54,684 bases of DNA from positions 1 to 54,684 of IMG/VR virus record IMGVR_UViG_3300031730_000005; one strand, 5' to 3'. The notes beneath the pieces were generated by a model. That model was not told where the DNA came from, did not search any database, and was given only the letters and a program-made list of their open reading frames with translations. The position numbers and the translations under genes are program-made. This DNA comes from a virus. The stretch's first letter is position 1. Each line of letters starts with the position of its first letter. Positions 9,501-16,825 of this stretch are shown piece after piece.

Positions 9501-9886
9501 GCCGCAGCATTGCCCGTAACCGTCGAGTTGGCGCGCTGGTTTTGAACGTCAAAATCAGCCTGCGTGGCGTGAATGACATCGTTGGTATAGGGGTCTTGAT
9601 ACCGCTGGATATCGGCTGCGCTGATCGGGTTTCCAGATGCATCAATCTGACCGATAAACTGTGAATTAGGCCCGGAAATCTGGTTAATGTTGCCAATGCC
9701 AGCTTGCTGCTGCTCATTGATCGGCGCGGTTTCCTCGCCTTGGAAACCCTGATAGGGAGTCGATGCCACGCCCGAGGCGCGGTTGAGCAGCGCTAGGTAC
9801 GCCTGCATGGCGTTCGAATCCGGTGCCGTCGTGCTGGTGCCGGATTGCGTGGTCTGCGTGGAATTGCTTCCTTTTCCGCTTCCGAT
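6551..9886 (-). CDS. giant virion/ejection-type protein, probable ATC start
   Basis: 1,111 residues if translation begins at the ATC at 9886; the first ATG in frame is at 9808 (1,085 residues). AGGAGG lies five bases before the ATC, which begins IGSGKGSNSTQTTQ, a typical leader for this kind of protein, and no ATG, GTG or TTG lies in frame between an upstream TAG and 9808. Residues up to ~230 are Gln/Ala-rich helix, the middle is Gly/Pro-rich with several tags such as FAEGGGV, KRRGGQV and YATGGFADGGV, and the last ~350 are helical. Adjacent to the InPase-containing protein, it is likely an internal/ejection protein of the tail. Confidence 0.7.
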   Translation of the reverse strand: MGSGKGSNSTQTTQSGTSTTAPDSNAMQAYLALLNRASGVASTPYQGFQGEETAPINEQQQAGIGNINQISGPNSQFIGQIDASGNPISAADIQRYQDPYTNDVIHATQADFDVQNQRANSTVTGNAAAQGALGGDRVGVAQALTAEGQARVQAPVIAGLRSQGYQQAVNTAENQQQQAMRAGVSAQSAAMQGAQAQVGAGTLEQQTQQAQDTQARQDYYQQQGYPFQVAQWLAAIDTGVGGSMGGTSTSTGNASTQGPSPNPWTQALGLGLAGASLFPKEDGGAVTGKRAGFSRFAEGGGVHDDFNTMLSPDQERAFQSWKSQNAANDSGADYDLRGAYLANMQRDPENGHMGDRFKKPNHPTFSDQSQYATGDQRDRAGFWVGPEGPDQTFVPPVATKRRGGQVMLRAGFASGGSPYGGIGPSWVPVMDPRASPVSVHASMPSAPQAPKQSGLSQDQMKGIGTLAQKGWNAVNDYADPGTAENLLPGLTADDYGSWRGGRIKRYATGGFADGGVPDFNDRFDAAYPNMSAGVGASRPAVDTLGPTYDDGGGPFRLSSPEDLNDWRARVDRDNGKKITESAVDAGLPPPQLAAAPDVAPLPPEVTSGVSSKPRMTASAAPPEGAEDGTEALSYAGSPRMKAGVGAPQNLTATEQEKPGGILDSLGIKMTPELRQGLMQAGLAMMATTRGGPGSFLGGLGEAGMAGVGAYSKSVEAQQKHDLEQMKLSQEQERMHLPYEQMTAAAQEEAAKSPLIRGPDGKMIVNPAWVQMKQKEADITQKDNWAPLPGDGINPDRMYNKVSGEVKEVPAQQTGTATTTLNPGQFDYRANAPQVNKGDTVPEPAVIAGHSPELLKRDAELYLATGQLPKASVSARSDVGRAQMIYQRAVQNYGVTLAASKGLNMAQMADLQRFGTNAAKFPLSKQGDQTVAIGTAIRHIGALEDYAKAWDASKGNVNAPILRQAAAKFATFLGKAEPTNLEEAASIAGPEIIKAIGVAGGGTGGEREAQEFHFRPGAHTDQILGAANVAKTFLAGQLPAKEAQASNVGFPHERFMQMVGPTEYDYLSAINHGKAPTATTGEKPKPSPADIDYARTHPEVKDKFIARFGVSP

Positions 9887-9887
9887 A

Positions 9888-10451
9888 TCAGCCTCCTACC
9901 GTCTTCAGGTGGCGAACGTCCTTGCCGCCGGCCTTGCCGCGTTTCGGAAATGGCTCGCGCCAGAAATCCTCGTTCGGCTCTTCGTTCTGCCATTTGCTGC
10001 CGTACACAAACCAAGCCCCGGCCGGGACGCCCAACTTGCGGCGGTACAGCCTGACCTTGCCTTGCATCCGGTAGTTGGTCAGCACGCCAATGGTGAGCGG
10101 AATCCCGATCTCTGTGGCGCACTCTTTCGCAAAGTCAATTAACTGCCATGCGTATTCTTGCGGACCGTTACGAACATCCGGCCGCACAAAGTTGAATAGT
10201 TCTTCAAGATGGTTCGACTTAGAATACCAAAAGTGACTTATCAGAAGAAAAATCATGGCCCTGATATCGCCAGGCTCACCGATAACTCCAAGAATCCCAC
10301 CCTGTCGGTTAAATGCTAGGCGGAACGTTTTTTTAGCCTCGCCTTCATCAAGAGGCATGATCCCGCCTTCAGCGTGCATCATCGTAAGTAACCGCATAAC
10401 CTCTTCTTCATCAGAAGATGTTGCAATTCTGATTTTTGCTTCTTGTATCAT
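9888..10451 (-). CDS. GNAT-family acetyltransferase-like protein
   Basis: 187 residues with GNAT layout: an N-terminal strand KIRIATSSDEEEV, helical segment, strand GILGVIGEP, a central AMIFLLISHFWYS strand, then VLTNYRMQGKVRLYRRKLG, which resembles the loop and helix that bind acetyl-CoA. GNAT enzymes transfer acetyl from acetyl-CoA to amines; substrate unknown. Similar proteins occur near tail and ejection genes in phages. Its TGA overlaps the leader of the 1,111-residue protein. Confidence 0.6.
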   Translation of the reverse strand: MIQEAKIRIATSSDEEEVMRLLTMMHAEGGIMPLDEGEAKKTFRLAFNRQGGILGVIGEPGDIRAMIFLLISHFWYSKSNHLEELFNFVRPDVRNGPQEYAWQLIDFAKECATEIGIPLTIGVLTNYRMQGKVRLYRRKLGVPAGAWFVYGSKWQNEEPNEDFWREPFPKRGKAGGKDVRHLKTVGG

Positions 10452-10466
10452 CTTTTCAAATACCTA

Positions 10467-10478
10467 CTTTTGCAAAAG
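10467..10478. promoter_or_regulatory. 12-bp perfect palindrome between divergent genes
   Basis: CTTTTGCAAAAG is self-complementary. It lies 16 bases before the GNAT gene ATG on the minus strand and 20 bases before the plus-strand endonuclease ATG, so it could be an operator serving either gene or part of an endonuclease target. No clear promoter boxes were found around it. Confidence 0.35.
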
Positions 10479-10498
10479 CAAACACCAGATGATTGGCC

Positions 10499-11059
10499 AT
10501 GATAGACCTTTCCATAGAGCAGATTCGAGAGCTTCTCGATTACAACCCGGAAACCGGGATTTTCATTTGGCGTCAGCGTGCAATCCGACCCGGCGCGCTT
10601 GCAAGGATTGATCGAAATTGGAATGCAAGATTTTCCGGCAAACAAGTGGCTGCAAACGTAGCAAGCCAGACCGGATATTCGGCGATGAGCATTTTTTGCA
10701 AACGATACAACGCTCATAGGATTGCTTGGGCTCATTTTTATGGATCTCATCCAGCCTTAGAAGTTGACCACATTAACGGCGATAAAATCGACAACCGTAT
10801 CTGCAATTTGCGTTTAGCAAGTCGCTCGCAGAACGCCATGAATTGCAAGCGCAAATCTAACAACACATCAGGATACAAGGGCGTTTCCTTTCATAAAGCC
10901 GCTCAGAAGTGGCATGCCCGCATATGCGTTGACTACAAAACTTTGAATCTTGGTCTTTTTGCTACAGTAGAAGAAGCCTACACAGAACGTCTCCGAGCAG
11001 AACAGAAACTACATGGAGAATTTTCCCTAATCTCTAGCGGGCGGGTCGAGCGCCGCTAA
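10499..11059 (+). CDS. HNH homing endonuclease with AP2-type DNA-binding domain
   Basis: 186 residues on the strand opposite to the late operon. The HNH core reads AHRIAWAHFYG, LEVDHINGDKIDNRICNLR and SRSQNAMN (residues about 75-120). An AP2-like domain follows (NTSGYKGVSFHKAAQKWHA, about 125-165), ending at LHGEF. ATG is preferred; a TTG two codons upstream also lacks a good binding site. The last eleven codons overlap the end of the convergent neighbour by 33 bases, and SSGRVERR extends past the usual end of such proteins, suggesting a join at the insertion point. It would cut a phage DNA site and copy itself by repair. Confidence 0.85.
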   Translation: MIDLSIEQIRELLDYNPETGIFIWRQRAIRPGALARIDRNWNARFSGKQVAANVASQTGYSAMSIFCKRYNAHRIAWAHFYGSHPALEVDHINGDKIDNRICNLRLASRSQNAMNCKRKSNNTSGYKGVSFHKAAQKWHARICVDYKTLNLGLFATVEEAYTERLRAEQKLHGEFSLISSGRVERR

Positions 11060-11626
11060 CGTTTTGATGTGGTCGGCCCTATTTTTTACTACCCAGTTGT
11101 CCAGCAAACGATGGCCTAAATTGATATCCCCAGATCCGATGATTTTGACCTCGTCCGGGGAAAGCACGTGCTCACCCCCTGCTGTTACCACAGGTACTGG
11201 ATGCCCGGTTCCGTCCTCCCCAGCCGCTCCCCCGAGCGCTCGTTTCATCCGATGCTTGCGGACGATGTCGTGAGCACCCTTGGCCGACATGACGAGCTTG
11301 CGGATGCCGTGCGGGCCGATCTGCCTGAGGTGCTTCATGCCGGCGATGGTGTTGTCCTCGCCCATGGACGCAACGTGAGAACTGGGCAGCACGTAGGAAC
11401 CCGCCGCTACATCCATCTCATGTCGGTCAGTCCGGCCGGGAACGTCGGAGATAATAGGACCTTCGAACACGCCGCCACCATCCGCGCGGCCACGGCGTTT
11501 TGTTTCAAACGCGATTGCCAAGGCCTGCTGACGTGATTGAACGTGAGGGCTTTTTCCAACGTCTCCCATCAGTGTCTCAACATTCTTTTTGAACGCAGGC
11601 TCAGATTTTGAATGAATCAGCGGCAT
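11027..11626 (-). CDS. virion-associated protein with GGxV tag, unknown function
   Basis: 199 residues. The N-terminus MPLIHSKSEPAFKKN and QSRQQALAIAF are typical of phage proteins linked to heads or ejection proteins. A RRGRADGGGVF tag at about 45-55 matches tags in several other proteins here. The C-terminal part includes GGEHVLSPDEV, seen in phage structural proteins, and LGHRLLDNWVVKNRAD. AAGG lies a few bases before the ATG. The role is not known; the tag and position argue for a virion component. Confidence 0.55.
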   Translation of the reverse strand: MPLIHSKSEPAFKKNVETLMGDVGKSPHVQSRQQALAIAFETKRRGRADGGGVFEGPIISDVPGRTDRHEMDVAAGSYVLPSSHVASMGEDNTIAGMKHLRQIGPHGIRKLVMSAKGAHDIVRKHRMKRALGGAAGEDGTGHPVPVVTAGGEHVLSPDEVKIIGSGDINLGHRLLDNWVVKNRADHIKTLAALDPPARD

Positions 11627-11638
11627 GACTTCCTTCTC

Positions 11639-12043
11639 TCAAAACCATTCTATCACGGTGAAGGGTTGCCCGGTTCCCGTCCCGGCAAATCCGGATAGAC
11701 CTGCATTGAAATTAGGGAACTGCGCGGAAGGCAACATCACGGTACTGCCGGGAGCGATGGCAAGTGAGCCTCCTAGCGTGGTGGTGGTTGGAGATGTGGC
11801 CATGCCGGTTTGGAAGACATAGCACGTCGCCGTTCCGCCAGGATTGTGCAGGATGATCCCATGCCGAACCGAACTGGTACTAATCACAACTGAGATCGCA
11901 GCAGTCCCCAGCGTGACGGCCGTGAACTTAGGCGATGTCGTCGTAGTAGCGGCCGGAGTCGCGTTCGACACAGCTTGATTCCACGCCGCGAGCTGCACCG
12001 CGATGTTGTTGAGTTGGCTGATTACCTCGTCTGCGCCAGCCAT
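11639..12043 (-). CDS. small virion protein of the tail region, 134 aa
   Basis: N-terminal helical segment (ADEVISQLNNIAVQLAAW), then beta-rich Thr/Ser/Gly-rich sequence (FTAVTLGTAAISVVI, RHGIILHNPGGTATCYVF, FTVIEWF). The C-terminal part looks like a small beta-sandwich or decoration domain. The ATG shares one base with the stop of the upstream nozzle gene (TGATG), so the two are likely translated together. Confidence 0.6.
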   Translation of the reverse strand: MAGADEVISQLNNIAVQLAAWNQAVSNATPAATTTTSPKFTAVTLGTAAISVVISTSSVRHGIILHNPGGTATCYVFQTGMATSPTTTTLGGSLAIAPGSTVMLPSAQFPNFNAGLSGFAGTGTGQPFTVIEWF

Positions 12044-14082
12044 CAGTTTCTCCCTGATGGGGCATAGCGATAGCGACATTTCCCCAGTCTATAAAAACTT
12101 CCCTGATCATTGGTGAGAACAGTAATCGACATCTGCCTACCTCTAAACCTAACAGAGATAAACTCGGTTGTAGCCGTGACTGTGTATGGGCCATAGCTTA
12201 CTGGCGTATCACCGGGATAGTTGATGACGTTAAACGTCATCTGGACTTGGGCCGAACCTGATGCGCCGTACAGCGCCCATTTGAAATCCGGTATGATAAC
12301 GTCGACAAAAGCAAAGTCCTCTCCCTCAGCAATTACAAAGTAGCCTGTCGTAAACGATGAAGTCATCGGCTGCCCGTCAGCGTCGTTCGTTGTCTCCTGA
12401 GAATAGATGATTCCGTTTGATGTGGCAGATATAGGCGGTCCGAGAATGGTCTGATCCATCCACGCGGACCTCGGTAGAGTTCCGTAGTCCCATGGCTTGG
12501 TTGGCTCAGTGACGTTCATCTTGACGTAGGAATCGTTTTCCCCACTCACTGAGGCAGAAGATGGAAACAGCCACCCAATCTCGTTGTATGGCGTATTAGG
12601 CATGGCGCGAACGTTTTGCAGAAACGATGTGTTGCTATTCTGGAATACGAAATCCCAGACCGTGCACGGCATGACACTCACACCGTTCGAATCGTAGGAA
12701 TAGAAGTTGCTCGCTCCCATCCAATAGACCGAGCCTCGAAACTGTTGCGCAGCATGAGACGATATGAGACCAGCGCCAGCCCCGATCTTATTAAACCCGA
12801 AGACCAGAGGGAAACCCTTGTAGGTCGCGGCCCATAGGTCGAGATCAGTCCAGAACAGGTTCTGGTTTGACACCGCCATGCCGCCACGAATGACCGATCC
12901 AATCGGAATCCTGAATTGTCCGGCTTGGTTCGTAGTCAAGGTTATGAACTGGGTATAATCACCTTGGTCCGACCATCTGACGAGCATCGGGTCTTGAGAC
13001 TGGCCAAGACTAGCGTTTGCCGTCGACCCCCACGCAAAAAGAATTTGCAACGAATTGGATATGAAAATCCCACCATTAAACGGAGGGGCTGTGACTATCA
13101 TGCTAGCGGTGGTGAAACCTCCGGTCGGATCGTATTGATAGATCGGCCCACCAGTAGGATTAGCTAGCGCTATTTCCCCCCAATTATCGCTCGTCCAATC
13201 TGTTGCGGTGATTGTAGTTCCTGTCTGGAATGCGCTTATAGCACCCGTTCCATACCCTCCAGCCCCATAGCCACCCGTGCCGTAACCACTTCCACTAGAT
13301 GAAGGTCCAAGGTTGATGAAGTATTGAAAGCTCGCGCTTCCGTTATTCATGAATACGGTAGCCGCAGCGGTAGCCAGCGTATTCGCATTGATGGAGAAAT
13401 TATTGGTGTCGATCCATACAGCCGGATAGACCCCGAAGATGGTTACTCCAGACAGCGAAGTAGTAGCCTGAAACGCTACATTGATGAAACCAGTGCTGGA
13501 TAGACCATGAGAGGTGAAAAGAACATTCACCAGATTTGATGTCGCCGTAGTCTGAAACAACGGCACAGAACCTGCACTAGTTACGGTTGTGAACGCCGCT
13601 GTTGCGACATTTATCTTGTAACCCGTCCCACCTAACGTAACGATCGTATATAGACCGGAAATAATCGCTGATCCAACGGTTACAGGAGTGTTTATCATAA
13701 CCGTATCGAACGAACTCAAACCGCTGATGTTTGGATCAGCTATCGTTACCGTGGTCGAGTTTCCGATCGTCGAAAAGTTGGGACCGGTATTGGAGATGAT
13801 TTGTTGTGGCGTGATCGCAACCAGAGACCCTGACGTGATCATGTTAAGGCTTCCGGTCGTCCCAGCCAGCAAATGCTCTGCACCGTTCAAATCCTGCCAC
13901 GCGTGCAAATCTCGCGGTATGCCAGATATGTTGAAGGCATAGAACTTAGACCATCCACCATATTTCTGGACGAGATTGTCCCTGAACCTGATCAATTGGC
14001 TCTGCGAAATGCCAGCCTGATTCAACGTCGGCGTTCTTTCCGTGGTTACTCCTGGAATTAACGTGACAGACCCATATGGCAT
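12043..14082 (-). CDS. tail nozzle / DNA stabilisation-type protein
   Basis: 679 residues, beginning MPYGSVTLIPGV and PTLNQAGISQSQLIRFRDNLV, a pattern typical of P22 gp10 or T7 gp12-type tail proteins that form the nozzle or seal packaged DNA. The middle is beta-rich with a Gly-Tyr repeat (YGTGGYGAGGYGTG, about 265-280); the C-terminal half includes QFRGSVYWMGASNFYSY, a beta-propeller-like strand, and ends in a beta domain. The start has AGGGG eight bases upstream, but that leader belongs to the inserted endonuclease segment; an older copy of the first six codons lies at 14631-14648. Confidence 0.75.
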   Translation of the reverse strand: MPYGSVTLIPGVTTERTPTLNQAGISQSQLIRFRDNLVQKYGGWSKFYAFNISGIPRDLHAWQDLNGAEHLLAGTTGSLNMITSGSLVAITPQQIISNTGPNFSTIGNSTTVTIADPNISGLSSFDTVMINTPVTVGSAIISGLYTIVTLGGTGYKINVATAAFTTVTSAGSVPLFQTTATSNLVNVLFTSHGLSSTGFINVAFQATTSLSGVTIFGVYPAVWIDTNNFSINANTLATAAATVFMNNGSASFQYFINLGPSSSGSGYGTGGYGAGGYGTGAISAFQTGTTITATDWTSDNWGEIALANPTGGPIYQYDPTGGFTTASMIVTAPPFNGGIFISNSLQILFAWGSTANASLGQSQDPMLVRWSDQGDYTQFITLTTNQAGQFRIPIGSVIRGGMAVSNQNLFWTDLDLWAATYKGFPLVFGFNKIGAGAGLISSHAAQQFRGSVYWMGASNFYSYDSNGVSVMPCTVWDFVFQNSNTSFLQNVRAMPNTPYNEIGWLFPSSASVSGENDSYVKMNVTEPTKPWDYGTLPRSAWMDQTILGPPISATSNGIIYSQETTNDADGQPMTSSFTTGYFVIAEGEDFAFVDVIIPDFKWALYGASGSAQVQMTFNVINYPGDTPVSYGPYTVTATTEFISVRFRGRQMSITVLTNDQGSFYRLGKCRYRYAPSGRN

Positions 14083-14086
14083 AGTT
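14065..14086. repeat. direct repeat, copy 1, flanking endonuclease
   Basis: Matches 14631-14652 at 19 of 22 bases. On the minus strand it contains ATG plus five codons (MPYGSV), the functional start of the nozzle gene. The three differences are two silent third-codon changes and one base before the ATG. Confidence 0.75.
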
Positions 14087-14125
14087 TATACCCCTAAACT
14101 TAAACGAAATGAAGGTGGTATAAAC

Positions 14126-14617
14126 ATGGAAGAAATATGGAAACCTGTTCCCATAAAATGGCTGTCACGGACATTCGAAATTAGCAATCTTGGCAATGTG
14201 AGACATGCTCCTTTGCCAGTCTCAACTAGAAATGTGTTCGGATATCGACAAGCAACATTCAAGTATCGCGGTAGAGAACTTACCGTAAGAGTGCATCGGC
14301 TAGTAGCTGGAGCATTCATTGGTGATCCATCCAAAGGACAGGTCGTAAACCATAAAAATAGCGATAGAGCGGATAATAGAGTCGAAAACCTAGAATGGGT
14401 AACCACTCGAGAGAACGCAGACCATGCAAGTAAATCAGGTTATCTATTACGAGGGTTAGACCATCATAGGGGTAAAATATACCCTCCCATCGCGTTCGAA
14501 ATGCATCGTTGTGGTCATTCATACCGAGAGATTGGAGATAGATTCGGAGCAACCGTTCAAGCTGCATTCCAAATGATAAAACGCGCCAAAAAATCCGGCC
14601 ACTACGACCGAACATAA
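14126..14617 (+). CDS. NUMOD4/HNH homing endonuclease
   Basis: 163 residues on the plus strand. It begins MEEIWKPVPI, a NUMOD4 motif, followed by FEISNLGNVRH, then the HNH core VHRLVAGAFIG, VVNHKNSDRADNRVENLEWV and TTRENADHA (about 60-105). The C-terminus HSYREIGDRFGATVQAAFQMIKR is a helix-turn-helix for site binding. GGTGG lies seven bases before the ATG. It lies between the tail collar and nozzle genes, antisense to both, and is bounded by the direct repeat that restores the nozzle start. Confidence 0.85.
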   Translation: MEEIWKPVPIKWLSRTFEISNLGNVRHAPLPVSTRNVFGYRQATFKYRGRELTVRVHRLVAGAFIGDPSKGQVVNHKNSDRADNRVENLEWVTTRENADHASKSGYLLRGLDHHRGKIYPPIAFEMHRCGHSYREIGDRFGATVQAAFQMIKRAKKSGHYDRT

Positions 14618-14630
14618 TCTTAATAAATTG

Positions 14631-14652
14631 GACAGAACCATAAGGCATTGTT
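14631..14652. repeat. direct repeat, copy 2, flanking endonuclease
   Basis: On the minus strand this is the likely ancestral start of the nozzle gene: ATG with MPYGSV codons directly after the stop of the collar gene. Reading on leads into antisense endonuclease sequence and stops after 110 codons, so it is no longer a useful start. Confidence 0.7.
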
Positions 14653-15676
14653 ACGTCTTGATCAGCGGAAGGATAGACACGATAGCTGGTGGTACGTTGA
14701 CCATGGATTGACTGGTGCCGCCTTGAGCGTTTCCTGTAATTGCCAGGGTAGGACTGCTACCCCACGCACCAGTACCGGTAGGCACTAGAAAACCTACACC
14801 TGATGCGACTTGAACAAAATTAACAGCAGCAGGATTCTCAGGGATAAAAAATGCGTTGGGAGATTGGCCGAGTATGACGCTTCCTGACGGCGTATATGGA
14901 GGCAGGTTCGCGAGCGCCAAAACGGTAGCTGATGTGCCGCCAGAAGCTCCGAGCAAAGATCCCGTAAAACCCGCTTGAGCAAACGTGAGCCGCGCTGATG
15001 TGGCCCCAGATGCCGCTTGAACAGTGTCTGCGCCAAGCCTCAATCTCGATCGTTCGTCAGGAACGCCAAACGTCGTGACGCCATTTCCTCCATAGGTCGA
15101 GCCTAGTAACTGAGACAAGGCCGGATAGACAGATGATGTGTAAACAGAACCGTCCTTAACCAGATAAGGAGAGACCGTGCATGCTGTCATCCACGGCGGG
15201 AGCGTCGTCGTGTTGGTGTGAAGATCAAGCGCCGCTCCAGGCGTTGACATATCGACATAGTCCATATCTGTTCCATCGTAGAAGATATGGATTTTTTGGC
15301 CAGGAGGAGCGCCTATCTTGTTACCAACACCAGCAGACGGCGCAAGCTGCACGGAAGTCGTACCAGTGCACTGGTTATTGACGATGTAAAATCCCGGCAG
15401 CGTGAACTGGATCACGGCGCTACCAGTCTGAGCGCCGGTGAACTTGATAAGTGAGTTCATCGATTGCGACGGATTACCTCCGGGCCAAACTCCAGTCGTC
15501 GCAGGCACGCTCAAAAGAATCGTTGTCGTACTTGACAGCGAGATCGTCGTGACACCGCCGAAGAGAGTATCAATCGATTGAAAATTTGGATTGAGCGCGG
15601 AGGTGCCCCAGGCGCCAGAAAGGTCGCCGGTATTTGGGACTATGAGTGACCGGTTCGTTGTGATCGGTTCTGTCAT
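14651..15676 (-). CDS. tail collar-domain fibre protein
   Basis: 341 residues. Starts MTEPITTNRSLIVPNTGDL, a phage fibre-type leader, followed by a beta region with GQKIHIFYDGTDMDYVD. The C-terminal half carries a tail-collar (microcystin-dependent-like) domain: PPWMTACTVSPYLVKDG, YPALSQLLGSTYGGNGVTTF, VPDERSRLRLGAD (about 175-235). Such domains connect tail fibres or act as receptor contacts. Position within the tail cluster agrees. Confidence 0.75.
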   Translation of the reverse strand: MTEPITTNRSLIVPNTGDLSGAWGTSALNPNFQSIDTLFGGVTTISLSSTTTILLSVPATTGVWPGGNPSQSMNSLIKFTGAQTGSAVIQFTLPGFYIVNNQCTGTTSVQLAPSAGVGNKIGAPPGQKIHIFYDGTDMDYVDMSTPGAALDLHTNTTTLPPWMTACTVSPYLVKDGSVYTSSVYPALSQLLGSTYGGNGVTTFGVPDERSRLRLGADTVQAASGATSARLTFAQAGFTGSLLGASGGTSATVLALANLPPYTPSGSVILGQSPNAFFIPENPAAVNFVQVASGVGFLVPTGTGAWGSSPTLAITGNAQGGTSQSMVNVPPAIVSILPLIKT

Positions 15677-15689
15677 TTATCATGCTCTC

Positions 15690-16814
15690 TCATTGACATA
15701 ATCCAGACTTATAACCAGTAGGTACTGGATACGAGAATGCCGATGCGCCGAAGTTGAATGTAATAGTTCCAGCACCTGACCCCCATAGCGAGACCGCAGG
15801 GTATAGCGTCGGAATCGTGCTGCTCACTGTTCTAGTAATGCTCGTGAACATGTTCGGTCCGGTGATCGTGAGTTGTCCTAGAGCACTGTCATAGTCTGCT
15901 GCATAGGTGCCGTTAGCCATCACCGAACCAGAGGCACCTATTGGCGTAAATCCGTCTGCATAGGTCCAGCCGTTGCCAGAATTATAGCCAATACCTGCGC
16001 CAGTGCCGGCATTTCCTACCGCGTTGCTCACCGCGACCGCACCGTCCTGAATCCCGACGATGTTGATTGGTGGGCCGTTAGCTGTGTTGCCCTGATTGGC
16101 GAACGTCCATTCCCAATGATACTGTCCGGTGTTTGGAACTATTCCAGCGACAGCTCTAACCATCGAATGTGTAGCCACTCCATTATTGGATACGGACAAA
16201 TTACCGCCTGATAGGGTCAGGTTAGCGCTCTTGTCCGAGGGGTTCATCGTGGTACATACTGGCACTCCAGATGAAGAAGGTTGAGGCGCATAGTAAACCG
16301 TCAGCGCATATTGCAATGTGCCTCCACCAGTAGCAACCGAATGGAGATCGAGATAGCAGCCTGGAGCAGTAGGATCGGTGCTAGACGGCAGCGGAAATCC
16401 GAATCCAGCCGCCCAACCAGATGGCGAGTATTGTGCCCCCGTCGCGCCAGGCAGCAACCAGCCAATCACGTCGGGATTGCAGTTGCTTCCGACATAGGTG
16501 TTCGTATGCGGGCCTCCTTGTGTCTTGATCAGACTGAAGCCAACGACCGTCACCGGGAACGGCTCCCACGGCGTCAAGCTCCAGATGAACCCTGTGCGCC
16601 ATACCGCCGAGACAGACCATTTCTGCACCTGATCAGTGCCGTCCGCCGCTCCTGTCAGCGTCCACGTCGCCGAGCAGATCGGGCGATCGGTGCCCGGCAT
16701 CGTAAACGTGTGATTGGCGCACGACCATGTCGTCTGCGCTGAAACCGGTAGCGCGCTAAGGATCGAAAAAATTAATCCAACAATAAAACTTATGATTAAG
16801 TGAAAATATCTCAT
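15690..16814 (-). CDS. signal-peptide protein with SPRY-like domain
   Basis: 374 residues. Residues 1-26 form a Sec signal peptide (MRYFHLIISFIVGLIFSIL, cleavage after ALPVSA). The mature part starts with beta sequence and several Cys. From about residue 200 the pattern fits a phage SPRY/B30.2-like domain: YHWEWTFANQG, GIGYNSGNGWTYADG, YAADYDSALGQLTI, FGASAFSYPVPTGY. SPRY domains bind proteins or ligands. An exported protein between tail genes is unusual; it may be displayed at the host surface or use the leader for periplasmic folding. AAGG lies seven bases before the ATG. Confidence 0.65.
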   Translation of the reverse strand: MRYFHLIISFIVGLIFSILSALPVSAQTTWSCANHTFTMPGTDRPICSATWTLTGAADGTDQVQKWSVSAVWRTGFIWSLTPWEPFPVTVVGFSLIKTQGGPHTNTYVGSNCNPDVIGWLLPGATGAQYSPSGWAAGFGFPLPSSTDPTAPGCYLDLHSVATGGGTLQYALTVYYAPQPSSSGVPVCTTMNPSDKSANLTLSGGNLSVSNNGVATHSMVRAVAGIVPNTGQYHWEWTFANQGNTANGPPINIVGIQDGAVAVSNAVGNAGTGAGIGYNSGNGWTYADGFTPIGASGSVMANGTYAADYDSALGQLTITGPNMFTSITRTVSSTIPTLYPAVSLWGSGAGTITFNFGASAFSYPVPTGYKSGLCQ

Positions 16815-16825
16815 ATCTAAACCTT

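Noticed and set aside
9806-9826. GTTCGAATCC tRNA T-arm-like string
   Set aside because: Falls within coding sequence and no cloverleaf partner arms were found.
11928-12194. 88-codon minus-strand frame across the nozzle gene end
   Set aside because: Overlaps two well-supported genes in another frame and has no pattern of its own.
14316-14648. 110-codon minus-strand frame starting MPYGSV
   Set aside because: It starts at the old start of the nozzle gene but then runs antisense through the endonuclease, with no protein-like pattern; treated as a relic start.
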